Positions 7,797 through 15,296 of a stretch of 64,000 nucleotides of DNA are shown here, in pieces. Each line of letters begins with the position of its first letter. The stretch's first letter is position 1. Under the pieces are notes generated by a model. That model did not search any database. It worked only from the letters and a program-made list of their open reading frames with translations, and had not been told where the DNA came from. This DNA is from Alphaproteobacteria bacterium (GTDB taxonomy: Bacteria; Pseudomonadota; Alphaproteobacteria; UBA6615), in NCBI GenBank assembly GCA_028279245.1, contig JANQOE010000023.1:1-64000 (forward strand). The letters run 5' to 3'. Position numbers and translations under genes: made by a program.

Positions 7797-8582
7797 ATGA
7801 CGGCAAAGATCACCAAACTGCCGACATCGGAGAAGCAGATCGACAAAGATCGGTCGAATGCGCAGCGGAGTACCGGGCCGCGCAGCGGTGCCGGCAAGGC
7901 GATCGCGGGCCGTAACGCGCTACAACACGGTCTTTGTGCCGCAGAGACTCCGGTGCTGCCCGATGAGGATGCGGGCGTGTTTCGGCAATATCACCAGCGG
8001 CTGATGGCCGAACTGGCGCCGCGCGGCATGCTGGAGGCGGCGATGGTCGAACGGATCGCCAATCTGCAGTGGCGGCTGGCGCGGGCCGGGGGGATCGAGG
8101 CGGCGATCTTTGCCGTCGAACATGCCCGCCGCGCCCACCTGTTGGCGGAGTCGCGTTGCAGCGAGGCCGACCCGGGCAGCATGCCGGATTGGGACCAGGT
8201 GCGCCGATACCCGCCGCGGGGCGGCGTCCAGTTTGAAGATGACGAAGAACCGCATGTGCTGGCGGCGGTCGAGACATGGAACACCCAACTGGCCACCTAC
8301 AAGAAGGCGCGGGCGAAGCGCGACGTGGCCCGGGAGCAGTATCGCAGCATGACCGGCGCTAAGACGTTCGACCATCTGATGGATCAGCCAAAGCGGCTGG
8401 AAAACCTGACCCGTTATGAGATCAACCTGTACCGCCAGCTCGAAGCGGCGTTGCGGCAGTATTGGATGGTCGCCGGCGTTCGCCCGCGGCCGGCGGACGA
8501 CGCGCCGGAGATCCTGCAATCAGCACCGGCCGACGACGACACGGCCGCACCCAACGTCAACGGTGAAGCGCTAAGTGACTGA
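7797..8582 (+). CDS. Uncharacterised protein with N-terminal NAQxSTGP...NALxHGL motif
   Basis: The 261-residue protein starts with a polar leader and the motif SNAQRSTGPRSGAG / GRNALQHGL. I recognise this motif from a large, unnamed family found in many copies in some alphaproteobacteria, acidobacteria and planctomycetes. The middle is alpha-helical (MVERIANLQWRLARAGGIEA), and near the end comes NLTRYEINLYRQLEAALRQ, also typical of the family. No catalytic motif is visible and no function is known to me. It has a good ribosome site. Just past the stop codon, another frame encodes FQTNPF. The gene sits next to the toxin-antitoxin pair, transcribed divergently, at the border with housekeeping genes, which fits an accessory insertion. 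Confidence 0.75.
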   Translation: MTAKITKLPTSEKQIDKDRSNAQRSTGPRSGAGKAIAGRNALQHGLCAAETPVLPDEDAGVFRQYHQRLMAELAPRGMLEAAMVERIANLQWRLARAGGIEAAIFAVEHARRAHLLAESRCSEADPGSMPDWDQVRRYPPRGGVQFEDDEEPHVLAAVETWNTQLATYKKARAKRDVAREQYRSMTGAKTFDHLMDQPKRLENLTRYEINLYRQLEAALRQYWMVAGVRPRPADDAPEILQSAPADDDTAAPNVNGEALSD

Positions 8583-8658
8583 TTTTGAACGGCAAAGACT
8601 CAGAGATTTCCAAACGAACCCATTTCGCCCCGGCCGATCTAGTGAGTGCGCGTCCTAG
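8575..8658 (+). other. Out-of-frame 3' extension containing a conserved-looking FQTNPF/KRTHF segment
   Basis: A GTG-initiated 27-residue frame overlaps the stop codon of the preceding gene and contains DFQTNPFRPG. The nucleotides AAACGAACCCATTT (8612-8625) give TNPF, NEPI and KRTHF in the three forward frames. From memory, unchecked, such strings recur at the C-termini of this family. Confidence 0.3.
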
Positions 8659-9761
8659 CCCGTCCGCTCCAGCCGGAACTGTTGCGCGGCGAGTTCGTCG
8701 GCGGTGTCGTCGTCTTCGAACTGCAGGTCCTGAATCTTTTCGCCGCGGGACTTCACCTTGTCTGTTGAGATGCGGATCTGGCGCACATCCTCGACCGACT
8801 GGTCGAAGTGGCTTTGCAGTTTGCCGACCCGTTTGTCGAGGCGATCGACGTCTTCCAGCAGGCGCAGCACCTCCTTCTGGATCACGTTCGCGGCCTCGCG
8901 CATGCGCACGTCCTTCAGCACCGCGCGCACCGTGTTCAGGGTGGCCCACAAGGTGGTGGGGGAGACGATGAAGACGCGGGCTTTGTACGACTGGTCGATG
9001 ACGTCGGCGAAGTTGGCGTGCAGTTCGGCATACACCGCTTCCGACGGCAGGAACATTAGCGCGGACTCCGCCGTCTCGCCGGGCACAATGTATTTGTCGG
9101 CGATGTCGCGCACATGTTTCAGCACGTCGGCGGCGAAGGCGCGTTCCGCCTGTTTGCGCGCTGCCGGGTCCTGGGCGTCGACCAGGGCGCGGTAGGCCTC
9201 CAGCGGGTATTTGGCGTCGATGACGATCGAACCGGGCGGGTTGGGCAGGATGAGCATGCAGTCGGCGCGTTTGTTCGCGCCGACTTTGGCCTGAAAGGCA
9301 TAGGCGGAGGGTGGCAGCACGGCTTCGACCAGATCGCGCAGTTGCAGTTCGCCGAACGCGCCGCGGGCCTGTTTGTTGGCGAGGATGTCTTGCAGGCCGA
9401 CGACCTGGCTGGACAGTTCGGCGATGTTCTTTTGCGCGGCGTCGATCTTGATGAGCCGTTCCGTCAGCGCGTCGAGCAGGCCGCGTTGCTGACTGGTGCT
9501 CTTCTCCAGGGTCTCGCTGACCCGCGTCGACACCTGCCCCAGGCGTTCGTCGAGGGCGGCGGCGAGCGCCCGCTCCTGCTCCTGCAGGCGCTGGGCGAGC
9601 TGGGCCTGGCTGGCGGCCTGAGTTTCGGCCATCTGGCTGAGGCGGCCGGCGACCTCGTCGACCCGGGCCGCGGCCGGATCTTGGCGGCGGTGCAAATAAA
9701 AGAATCCGGCCGCGGCGCCGGCCAACACCAGGACCAGCGCGAAGCCGAGGATGATCTCCAT
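8655..9761 (-). CDS. rmuC: DNA recombination protein RmuC
   Basis: The 368-residue protein has one N-terminal membrane anchor (IILGFALVLVLAGAAAGFFYL), a long glutamine- and alanine-rich coiled coil (residues ~30-130), and then the RmuC nuclease-like domain. The domain is recognisable by GAFGELQLRDLVE, the ADCMLILPNP / VIDAKYPLEAY block with candidate catalytic acidic and lysine residues, and FLPSEAVYAEL. RmuC limits rearrangements at inverted repeats. Its biochemistry is still poorly defined, but the fold resembles restriction-type nucleases. The ATG at 9761 gives a normal anchor. The gene is monocistronic and divergent from def, with about 120 bp between them. Confidence 0.93.
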   Translation of the reverse strand: MEIILGFALVLVLAGAAAGFFYLHRRQDPAAARVDEVAGRLSQMAETQAASQAQLAQRLQEQERALAAALDERLGQVSTRVSETLEKSTSQQRGLLDALTERLIKIDAAQKNIAELSSQVVGLQDILANKQARGAFGELQLRDLVEAVLPPSAYAFQAKVGANKRADCMLILPNPPGSIVIDAKYPLEAYRALVDAQDPAARKQAERAFAADVLKHVRDIADKYIVPGETAESALMFLPSEAVYAELHANFADVIDQSYKARVFIVSPTTLWATLNTVRAVLKDVRMREAANVIQKEVLRLLEDVDRLDKRVGKLQSHFDQSVEDVRQIRISTDKVKSRGEKIQDLQFEDDDTADELAAQQFRLERTG

Positions 9762-9884
9762 GGCGGCGTCCCAACGAATCGGAAAGAGAACTATCTTAAC
9801 AGAAGCGGCGCCGGGTGCTTATCTTGACCGGTGGTGTGGCGGGCTTAACTAATTAAGAGCTGTTCTAAACTTAGCATCAATACC

Positions 9885-10409
9885 ATGGCACTGCTGGAAA
9901 TCATCGAAGCGCCGGACCCCCGGCTGAAGGTCGTTTGCGAAACCGTCGAGACCGTCGACGACGACCTGCGGCAGTTCATGGACGATATGCTGGAGACCAT
10001 GTACGCGGCCCCCGGCATCGGGCTGTCGGCGCCACAGGTCGGCGACCGGCGGCGGGTGATCGTCGTCGACGTGTCGCGCGACGGCGAGACCAAGCGGCCG
10101 CTACGCATGGTGAACCCGGAAATCGTCGATACGGCGGGCGAGCCGGTGATGAGCGAGGAAGGCTGCCTCAGCTTTCCCGAGATGTTCGCCGAAGTCGAGC
10201 GGCCGAGCGCCGTCAAGATCCGCTACCTCGACGAAAACAGCGAGCCGCGCGAGATCGAGGCCGATGGATTGTTGGCGACCTGCATTCAGCACGAGATCGA
10301 CCATCTGGACGGGGTGCTGTTCGTCGACCATATCGGCACCGTCCGGCGCAATATCATCTTGCGCAAAATGAAAAAGGTGAAGCGCCTGAAGGCACGCGAG
10401 GCGGCCTGA
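9885..10409 (+). CDS. def: Peptide deformylase
   Basis: This enzyme removes the formyl group from the initiator methionine of new proteins. All three signature motifs are present in the 174-residue protein: motif 1 [10 protein letters not shown], motif 2 EEGCLSFPE with the metal-binding cysteine, and motif 3 QHEIDHLDG with the HExxH-type ligands and catalytic glutamate. The metal is normally Fe2+. Serine replaces the more common alanine in motif 1 (GLSAPQ), which should be tolerated. It is followed after 7 bp by fmt, the enzyme that adds the formyl group, so the pair balances initiator formylation and deformylation. A weak AT-rich promoter region precedes the ATG. Confidence 0.97.
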   Translation: MALLEIIEAPDPRLKVVCETVETVDDDLRQFMDDMLETMYAAPGIGLSAPQVGDRRRVIVVDVSRDGETKRPLRMVNPEIVDTAGEPVMSEEGCLSFPEMFAEVERPSAVKIRYLDENSEPREIEADGLLATCIQHEIDHLDGVLFVDHIGTVRRNIILRKMKKVKRLKAREAA

Positions 10410-10416
10410 GGCCGCG

Positions 10417-11334
10417 ATGAGACTCGCCTTCATGGGTTCCGCCGAGCTGGCGGTGCCGGCCTTGCAGCGGTTGGCCGATGATGGCCACGACATCGTACGG
10501 GTCTATACCCAACCGCCACGGCCGGCGGGACGCGGCCACAAGGTGCGGCCGACTCCGCTGCATGCGGCGGCGGATCGGCTCGGCCTTCCGGTGGTCACGC
10601 CGACGAGCCTGAAGGGCAAGGACGAGCAGCAAGCGTTCGCCGGCCTGCGGCTCGACGCGGCGGTGGTGGTGGCCTACAGCCTGTTATTGCCGCAACCGAT
10701 CCTCGACGCGCCGCGGCTGGGCTGCATCAATATCCATGCGTCGCTGCTGCCGCGCTGGCGCGGTGCCGCGCCGATCCAACGGGCGATCCTGGCCGGCGAC
10801 ACGGGGACCGGCGTCACCATCATGCAAATGGAAGCCGGGCTCGACACCGGCCCGATGCTGTTGCGCCGGGCGGTGCCGATCACCAAGACAACGACCGCCT
10901 CGGCGTTGCATGACGAACTGGCGCAGCTCGGCGCGGACATGGTGGGCGAAGTGTTGCCGGCGCTGGAGCGCGGCGAGATAACGCCGACGCCGCAGCCGGC
11001 GGAGGGTTCGACCTACGCGAAGAAATTGATTAGGGACGAGGGCCGGCTCGACTGGAGCTGGCCGGCGGAGTTTCTCGACCGCCGGGTGCGGGCGTTGAAC
11101 CCCTGGCCGGGCGTGTGGTGCATGTTGGGCGAGGAACGGCTCAAAGTGCTGGCGGTCGAGCCGCTGGTCAGTACTCATGGGGAAGCGGGCAAGGTGCTGG
11201 ACGAGCATTTTACCGTGGCCTGCGGCGCGGGTGCCCTACGGTTTCTGCAAGTGCAACGGGCCGGTAAGGCGCCGCTATCGGCGGTAGATTTCCTGCGTGG
11301 CCACAAGCTTGGGGTGGGTGACCGGCTGGGCTGA
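10417..11334 (+). CDS. fmt: Methionyl-tRNA formyltransferase
   Basis: The 305-residue enzyme transfers a formyl group from 10-formyl-tetrahydrofolate to Met-tRNA(fMet). The N-terminal Rossmann-like domain contains [18 protein letters not shown], which is the formyl-transfer catalytic block with the Asn-His pair, and the conserved [22 protein letters not shown]. The C-terminal OB-fold tRNA-binding domain starts near residue 210 ([22 protein letters not shown]). The ATG at 10417 lies 7 bp after the def stop codon, so the two are cotranscribed. In many relatives truA follows, but here the next gene is a histidine kinase. Confidence 0.97.
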   Translation: MRLAFMGSAELAVPALQRLADDGHDIVRVYTQPPRPAGRGHKVRPTPLHAAADRLGLPVVTPTSLKGKDEQQAFAGLRLDAAVVVAYSLLLPQPILDAPRLGCINIHASLLPRWRGAAPIQRAILAGDTGTGVTIMQMEAGLDTGPMLLRRAVPITKTTTASALHDELAQLGADMVGEVLPALERGEITPTPQPAEGSTYAKKLIRDEGRLDWSWPAEFLDRRVRALNPWPGVWCMLGEERLKVLAVEPLVSTHGEAGKVLDEHFTVACGAGALRFLQVQRAGKAPLSAVDFLRGHKLGVGDRLG

Positions 11335-11381
11335 GACTCTGGTATGTCCCAACCATCAGCGAAACAGCTACGCACTTTTGG

Positions 11382-11396
11382 GTAAGCCGATCTTAA
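11382..11396. promoter_or_regulatory. CtrA-box-like site GTAA-N7-TTAA
   Basis: This near-match to the alphaproteobacterial CtrA consensus TTAA-N7-TTAA lies about 50 bp upstream of the histidine kinase start codon. It has one mismatch. TTAA is rare in GC-rich DNA, but chance cannot be excluded. Confidence 0.3.
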
Positions 11397-11446
11397 GACC
11401 GGGTTCATAGTATCGATCTCCCGTAGCAATCGTCGGCCGGCGCAAA

Positions 11447-13294
11447 ATGCAGTCTCGCGCGCTTCAACAGGTGTTCTGCGGCGTGCTGGCGGGCGGGCTC
11501 TTCTTGATCGACTCCCGCCTGCCACTCGGGGTCGCCGCCGGTGTTCCGTACATTCTGGTCATCGCCGTGGCGGCCCGGGATCCCTCGACGCTCGCCGTCT
11601 GGGTGTGGGCGGTTATTTGCAGCTTTTTGCTGGCCCTTGGGTTTGGCCTGTCGCCGGCTGCGGGGAACCCGTGGCATGGTCTGCTGAACCGCGGGATGGG
11701 GCTGTTTGTCATTTGGACAACGGCCATCCTGGCCGTGCAATACAAACGCAGTCTGAACACGCAGGCCCGCGCCCTCGAAGAACTGCGGGAAAGCCAGGCC
11801 AGTCTCGCCACGCTGCAGAAGGTGGCCAAGCTGGGCAGTTGGGTGCGCGAGATGGCGTCGGACGAGGCCCACTGTTCCGAAGAGTTCTGCCGGCTGATGG
11901 GCTTCGACCGCCGCAGTGTCAGGTTTGCCGAAATCGTGACGCGTATTCACCCGGACGACCGGGCTTCGTTCAAGGAAGACACGGCGGAAGCGCTGGCGAA
12001 GGGCGGATCCTTCGAATCGACATTCCGCGCGGCCCTGCCGGACGGGTCGGAGCGCATCCTGGTCGCGCGTGGCACGGTCAGCACTGACGCCGCCGGCCGT
12101 CCGATCCGCACGGCCGGCACCTTGCAGGACATCACCGCGTTCCGGCAGACGGAGCAGGCACTCGAGTCACAACGCACGCTGTTGGAGACGCTGATGGAGG
12201 CGTGGCCGGATATGGTTTTCGTCAAGGACGCCGAAAGCCGGTTTGTCACTGCAAACGCGTGGACCGCGTCGAAGATGGGCGCCAAGGACCCCGAGGACAT
12301 GATCGGTAAGACCGACTTCGATTATCATCAGAAGCATCTGGCCGATGACTTTTTTGCAGCCGAACAAAAACTCATCCGAACGCGGCGGCCTATCCTGTCA
12401 CGGGAGGAAGCTGTCATTGACCCCAACGGCGACGTTCTCTGGCTGTCCAGCACGAAGGTCCCGTTGATGCGCGACGGCGAGGTTGTGGGTCTCGTCGGCA
12501 TCAACCGCGACATAACGGCGCTGCATACTGCGCGTAAGCAGGCCGAATTGGCGAACCGCACCAAGTCGCAGTTCCTCGCCAATATGAGTCATGAGTTGCG
12601 TACGCCGCTCAACGCCATCATCGGCTTTTCCTCGATCATCAAGGAACAGGCGATGGGGCCGGTGGGCAACGCGACATATGTCGAATATGGCGCAGACATA
12701 AACAGCGCCGGCCAACACTTGCTGCAACTGATCAACGATATCCTGGATCTTTCCAAAGTGGAGTCCGGCCGCGACCATTTGAATGAGGAGAACATCTGCG
12801 TCGACAAGCTGTTGGAAGGCATCATGCGGCTGCTGCGCGAGCGCGCCGACGAAGCCGGGCTGAAACTGGTGCCGGATTCGCCGCCGCAGTTGCCGTCCTT
12901 GTTTGTCGATGAGCGCAAGCTGAAGCAGATCGTGGTCAACTTGCTTTCCAACGCGATCAAGTTCACCAAGCCTGGGGGCACGGTCACGGTGACAGTGAGA
13001 GCCGACGACCGCGTGGGTTACATGTTGCAGGTTGCCGACACCGGGATCGGCATCGACCCGCAGCACATCCCCGTAGCGCTTTCCGTCTTCGGCCGGGTCG
13101 AGGAACCGCAAAACCGCAACAGCGAGGGGACCGGCCTGGGGCTGCCGCTGACCAAGGCATTGGTCGAACAGCATGGCGGTTCGCTTGATATCGAAAGCGC
13201 TGTTGGCGCCGGCACAACGGTGACCGTTGTCTTTCCGGCCGATCGCATTGGCGGACGTGACGTCGTGCCGGACGCCGCAGCACCGATCCTCTGA
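11447..13294 (+). CDS. Membrane PAS-domain sensor histidine kinase
   Basis: The 615-residue protein has an N-terminal membrane region of about three helices (residues ~5-100) and a short coiled coil. Two PAS domains follow: the first (~120-225) ends in TLQDITAFRQTEQAL, and the second (~235-355) contains WPDMVFVKDAESRFVTANAW and ends in INRDITAL. Next come a HisKA domain with the phospho-acceptor in NMSHELRTPLNAIIGFSS and a HATPase domain with N-box NLLSNAIKF, G1 DTGIGI and G2 GTGLGLPL. No receiver domain or response regulator is adjacent, so its partner is unlinked. A CtrA-like box upstream hints at cell-cycle control. The signal is unknown. Confidence 0.92.
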   Translation: MQSRALQQVFCGVLAGGLFLIDSRLPLGVAAGVPYILVIAVAARDPSTLAVWVWAVICSFLLALGFGLSPAAGNPWHGLLNRGMGLFVIWTTAILAVQYKRSLNTQARALEELRESQASLATLQKVAKLGSWVREMASDEAHCSEEFCRLMGFDRRSVRFAEIVTRIHPDDRASFKEDTAEALAKGGSFESTFRAALPDGSERILVARGTVSTDAAGRPIRTAGTLQDITAFRQTEQALESQRTLLETLMEAWPDMVFVKDAESRFVTANAWTASKMGAKDPEDMIGKTDFDYHQKHLADDFFAAEQKLIRTRRPILSREEAVIDPNGDVLWLSSTKVPLMRDGEVVGLVGINRDITALHTARKQAELANRTKSQFLANMSHELRTPLNAIIGFSSIIKEQAMGPVGNATYVEYGADINSAGQHLLQLINDILDLSKVESGRDHLNEENICVDKLLEGIMRLLRERADEAGLKLVPDSPPQLPSLFVDERKLKQIVVNLLSNAIKFTKPGGTVTVTVRADDRVGYMLQVADTGIGIDPQHIPVALSVFGRVEEPQNRNSEGTGLGLPLTKALVEQHGGSLDIESAVGAGTTVTVVFPADRIGGRDVVPDAAAPIL

Positions 13295-13300
13295 GGTAGG

Positions 13301-13687
13301 TTACGTCACCGCGCGGGCGATCAACGCGGTGTCGGTGAACTGACGAAACCGGCGCACGCGTCCATCCAGCAGGTCGAACAGGTGAACCGTGGCCGCTTCG
13401 AAAGCTTTCCCGGTCTGTTTGTGCCGGCCCCGATAGGCGCCGACCACCAAGACGGTGTCGCCGGCGTCATGGAACTCTTGCTTGTCGAAGCCGAAGTCAT
13501 CCCAATGCTTCGGCAACGTGCGGAACACGCCTTCGACCGCCGCGGCCGGGCCGTGGTGGTGACCGCCGTACGGAAAGCCCTCGTTCTGAATCCACTCCAG
13601 ATCCGGATCGCAGAGTTCGGCAAAGGCCTCGTAGTCCTTGTTGCTCAGTGCTTCGTAAAGCTTGCGGACGATTTCAACGCTCGACAT
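13301..13687 (-). CDS. SnoaL-like / NTF2-fold protein
   Basis: The 128-residue protein opens with IVRKLYEALSNKDYEAFAELCDPDLEW, the standard start of the SnoaL-like NTF2 fold, and ends with a strand pair (VHLFDLLDGRVRRFRQFTDTA). This small cone-shaped fold is used by hydrolases, isomerases and non-catalytic binding proteins, so the reaction cannot be stated. It follows the SDR gene by 14 bp and has its own AGGAG site, forming a two-gene operon under the TetR operator. A role on the same substrate as the SDR protein is likely. Confidence 0.88.
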   Translation of the reverse strand: MSSVEIVRKLYEALSNKDYEAFAELCDPDLEWIQNEGFPYGGHHHGPAAAVEGVFRTLPKHWDDFGFDKQEFHDAGDTVLVVGAYRGRHKQTGKAFEAATVHLFDLLDGRVRRFRQFTDTALIARAVT

Positions 13688-13701
13688 GTTGTTCTCCTGA
13701 C

Positions 13702-14439
13702 CTAGGCGCGGCCGGCGACATAGCCGCCATCGACCGGCATGATGATACCTGTGGTGAATGCGGCGTCCGACAGATGAAGGACCGCCGCAGTAACCTCCTC
13801 GACCTCGCCGACCCGGTTCACCAACGCGACACCGCCGAAGGAGTCGACGTCGGCGCCATTGTAGAGCGGCGTGCGGATAACGCCGGGGGCGACCAGGTTG
13901 ACGCGGATGCCGTCGACCGCCAGTTCCGCCGCCAGGCTGGTGGTCAGGGCGTGCACACCGCCCTTGCTGGCCAACGGGGCGGAGGCCGGAATGCTGGCGT
14001 GGGCGTGGTCAATCAGCACGGTGCCGATGTTGATGATGTTGCCGCCGCCGTTCGCCTTCATGTGGCGGACGACCGCCTGGGTGGTGAGGTAGGTGCCTTT
14101 CAGATTGCCGTTGACGTAACCGTCGAGGTCGCGTTCGGTCACGTCGAGAAACGGCTTCGTCGCAAAGGTGCCGGCGTTGTTGACGAGCACATCGATACCG
14201 CCGAACAGATCAATGGCGGTGCGAACGAGTTCGGCGCCGGTGGCGGTGCTGCCGATATCGCCGACGACGGTGGCCGTGCGGTCCGGCGCGTCCAGCGCCG
14301 TCTGCGCCGCCGCTAGTTTCGCGGCGTCACGGCCGTGCATCACGACGTTGTCGCCGCGTTCGACAAAGCCGCGGGCGATATCGAGGCCGATACCGCTGGA
14401 CGAGCCGGTGACGATTGCGGTGATGGGGGATCTGATCAT
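13702..14439 (-). CDS. Short-chain dehydrogenase/reductase family protein lacking the catalytic tyrosine
   Basis: The 245-residue protein has the SDR Rossmann fold with cofactor motif TGSSSGIG (11-18) and the structural NNAG (87-90). In the active site the usual YxxxK reads PLASK, so K159 is present but the tyrosine is replaced by Pro155. The usual catalytic serine position is Thr140 (INIGTV). C-terminal PGVIRTPL and PVDGGYVAG are normal. The protein may therefore be a non-redox or regulatory SDR, or use a different acid. It is the first gene of an operon with a SnoaL-like protein. A perfect 14-bp palindrome 26 bp upstream matches one in front of the adjacent tetR gene, so control by that repressor is very likely. 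Confidence 0.88.
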   Translation of the reverse strand: MIRSPITAIVTGSSSGIGLDIARGFVERGDNVVMHGRDAAKLAAAQTALDAPDRTATVVGDIGSTATGAELVRTAIDLFGGIDVLVNNAGTFATKPFLDVTERDLDGYVNGNLKGTYLTTQAVVRHMKANGGGNIINIGTVLIDHAHASIPASAPLASKGGVHALTTSLAAELAVDGIRVNLVAPGVIRTPLYNGADVDSFGGVALVNRVGEVEEVTAAVLHLSDAAFTTGIIMPVDGGYVAGRA

Positions 14440-14464
14440 GCGTTCGGTTTCCTTTCCATAGGAC

Positions 14465-14478
14465 GACGACCGGTCGTC
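14465..14478. promoter_or_regulatory. TetR-family operator copy 1 (GACGACCGGTCGTC)
   Basis: A perfect 14-bp palindrome upstream of the SDR/SnoaL operon. Its 12-bp core ACGACCGGTCGT recurs in front of the tetR gene at 15111. Confidence 0.8.
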
Positions 14479-14502
14479 TTCGAACTGAGCAAAAAAGGGC
14501 AG

Positions 14503-15099
14503 CTACGCGTCGGGCCGGAAGAACCCGTCGAGCAGCCGGTCAAGACAGTGCCGCAGTGGGGCGGTGGACTGTTCGATCTTCATGCGGATCACGGCGCCTT
14601 CCCATGCATCGATCAGAATCGCCGCGAGGTCGGCGGCGACGATGTCTTTGCGGACGGTGCCGTCCGTCTGTGCTTGCGCCAAGGCACCGGCGATGCCGCC
14701 ATGGTAGCGGTGCAGGGCGTCAGCGAGCGCCGCCCGGCAGATTTCGCTGCCCTCCAACTCGCCGCCCAGATTGGAGACCAGGCAACCGCCGACATACTCG
14801 GCTTGCCGGAAGCTGCGCATCTCCGCCTTGAAGTAACGGCGCACCCCGGTCAGCGCGTCGGGCGCCGCTTGCAAGGCCACCCGCATCTTGTCAGCCAGGC
14901 AGTCGGCGTAATAGGTGATAGCCGCCGCGCCGAAGTCTTCCTTGCTGTCGAAGTAGTTGTAGAACGAGCCCTTCGGCACGCCGACTTCGTCGAGCACCTG
15001 TTTCAACCCGGTGCCGTGATAGCCCTGCTGCAGGAACGCGGCCGTGCCGTGTTCCAGCAGCCGCAGCCGAGTGTCCTCGCTGAGACGCGGTCTTGCCAT
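14503..15099 (-). CDS. TetR/AcrR-family transcriptional repressor
   Basis: The 198-residue protein has an N-terminal TetR helix-turn-helix: AFLQQGYHGTGLKQVLDEVGVPKGSFYNYFDSKEDF. The C-terminal ligand domain (~70-198) resembles the AcuR-type group (TetR_C), with YVGGCLVSNLGGEL. Such repressors release DNA when a small molecule binds. The same 12-bp palindrome lies 12 bp in front of this gene and in front of the SDR/SnoaL operon just downstream. This strongly supports autoregulation plus control of that operon. The ligand is unknown, but is plausibly the substrate of the SDR/SnoaL pair. The tetR gene is transcribed toward the SDR operon from its own promoter. Confidence 0.93.
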   Translation of the reverse strand: MARPRLSEDTRLRLLEHGTAAFLQQGYHGTGLKQVLDEVGVPKGSFYNYFDSKEDFGAAAITYYADCLADKMRVALQAAPDALTGVRRYFKAEMRSFRQAEYVGGCLVSNLGGELEGSEICRAALADALHRYHGGIAGALAQAQTDGTVRKDIVAADLAAILIDAWEGAVIRMKIEQSTAPLRHCLDRLLDGFFRPDA

Positions 15100-15110
15100 G
15101 GCGCGTATAT

Positions 15111-15122
15111 ACGACCGGTCGT
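15111..15122. promoter_or_regulatory. TetR-family operator copy 2 (ACGACCGGTCGT)
   Basis: A perfect palindrome 12 bp upstream of the tetR start codon, identical in its core to the site at 14466-14477. Confidence 0.8.
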
Positions 15123-15186
15123 CTTGTTATTCAAGAGACCTCGCCGCAAAGAAACGATGGCCGGAGGTGGGTAAGGCCCCGGATTC

Positions 15187-15234
15187 AATTGGTTCGTCCA
15201 ATTACGGTCGATTTCACCGTTTTGGTTTGACCAA
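15187..15234. promoter_or_regulatory. Two TTGG...CCAA inverted repeats, candidate GntR/FadR-type operators
   Basis: The first is AATTGG-N5-CCAATT (15187-15203). The second is TTGGT-TTG-ACCAA (15222-15234), which matches the known PdhR/LldR-type pattern TTGGTNNNACCAA. Their centres are 33 bp apart, about three helical turns, in front of the tctC gene. No GntR gene is visible in the window. Confidence 0.6.
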
Positions 15235-15296
15235 TTTCGGCAAGCTGCTACTCTGCGAGCTCGCGTCAAATCAATGAAAACTGGGAGGGACGTTGT

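Noticed and set aside
8557-9774. 405-residue minus ORF over rmuC
   Set aside because: Wrong frame, Arg/Pro-rich. The frame at 8655-9761 encodes recognisable RmuC.
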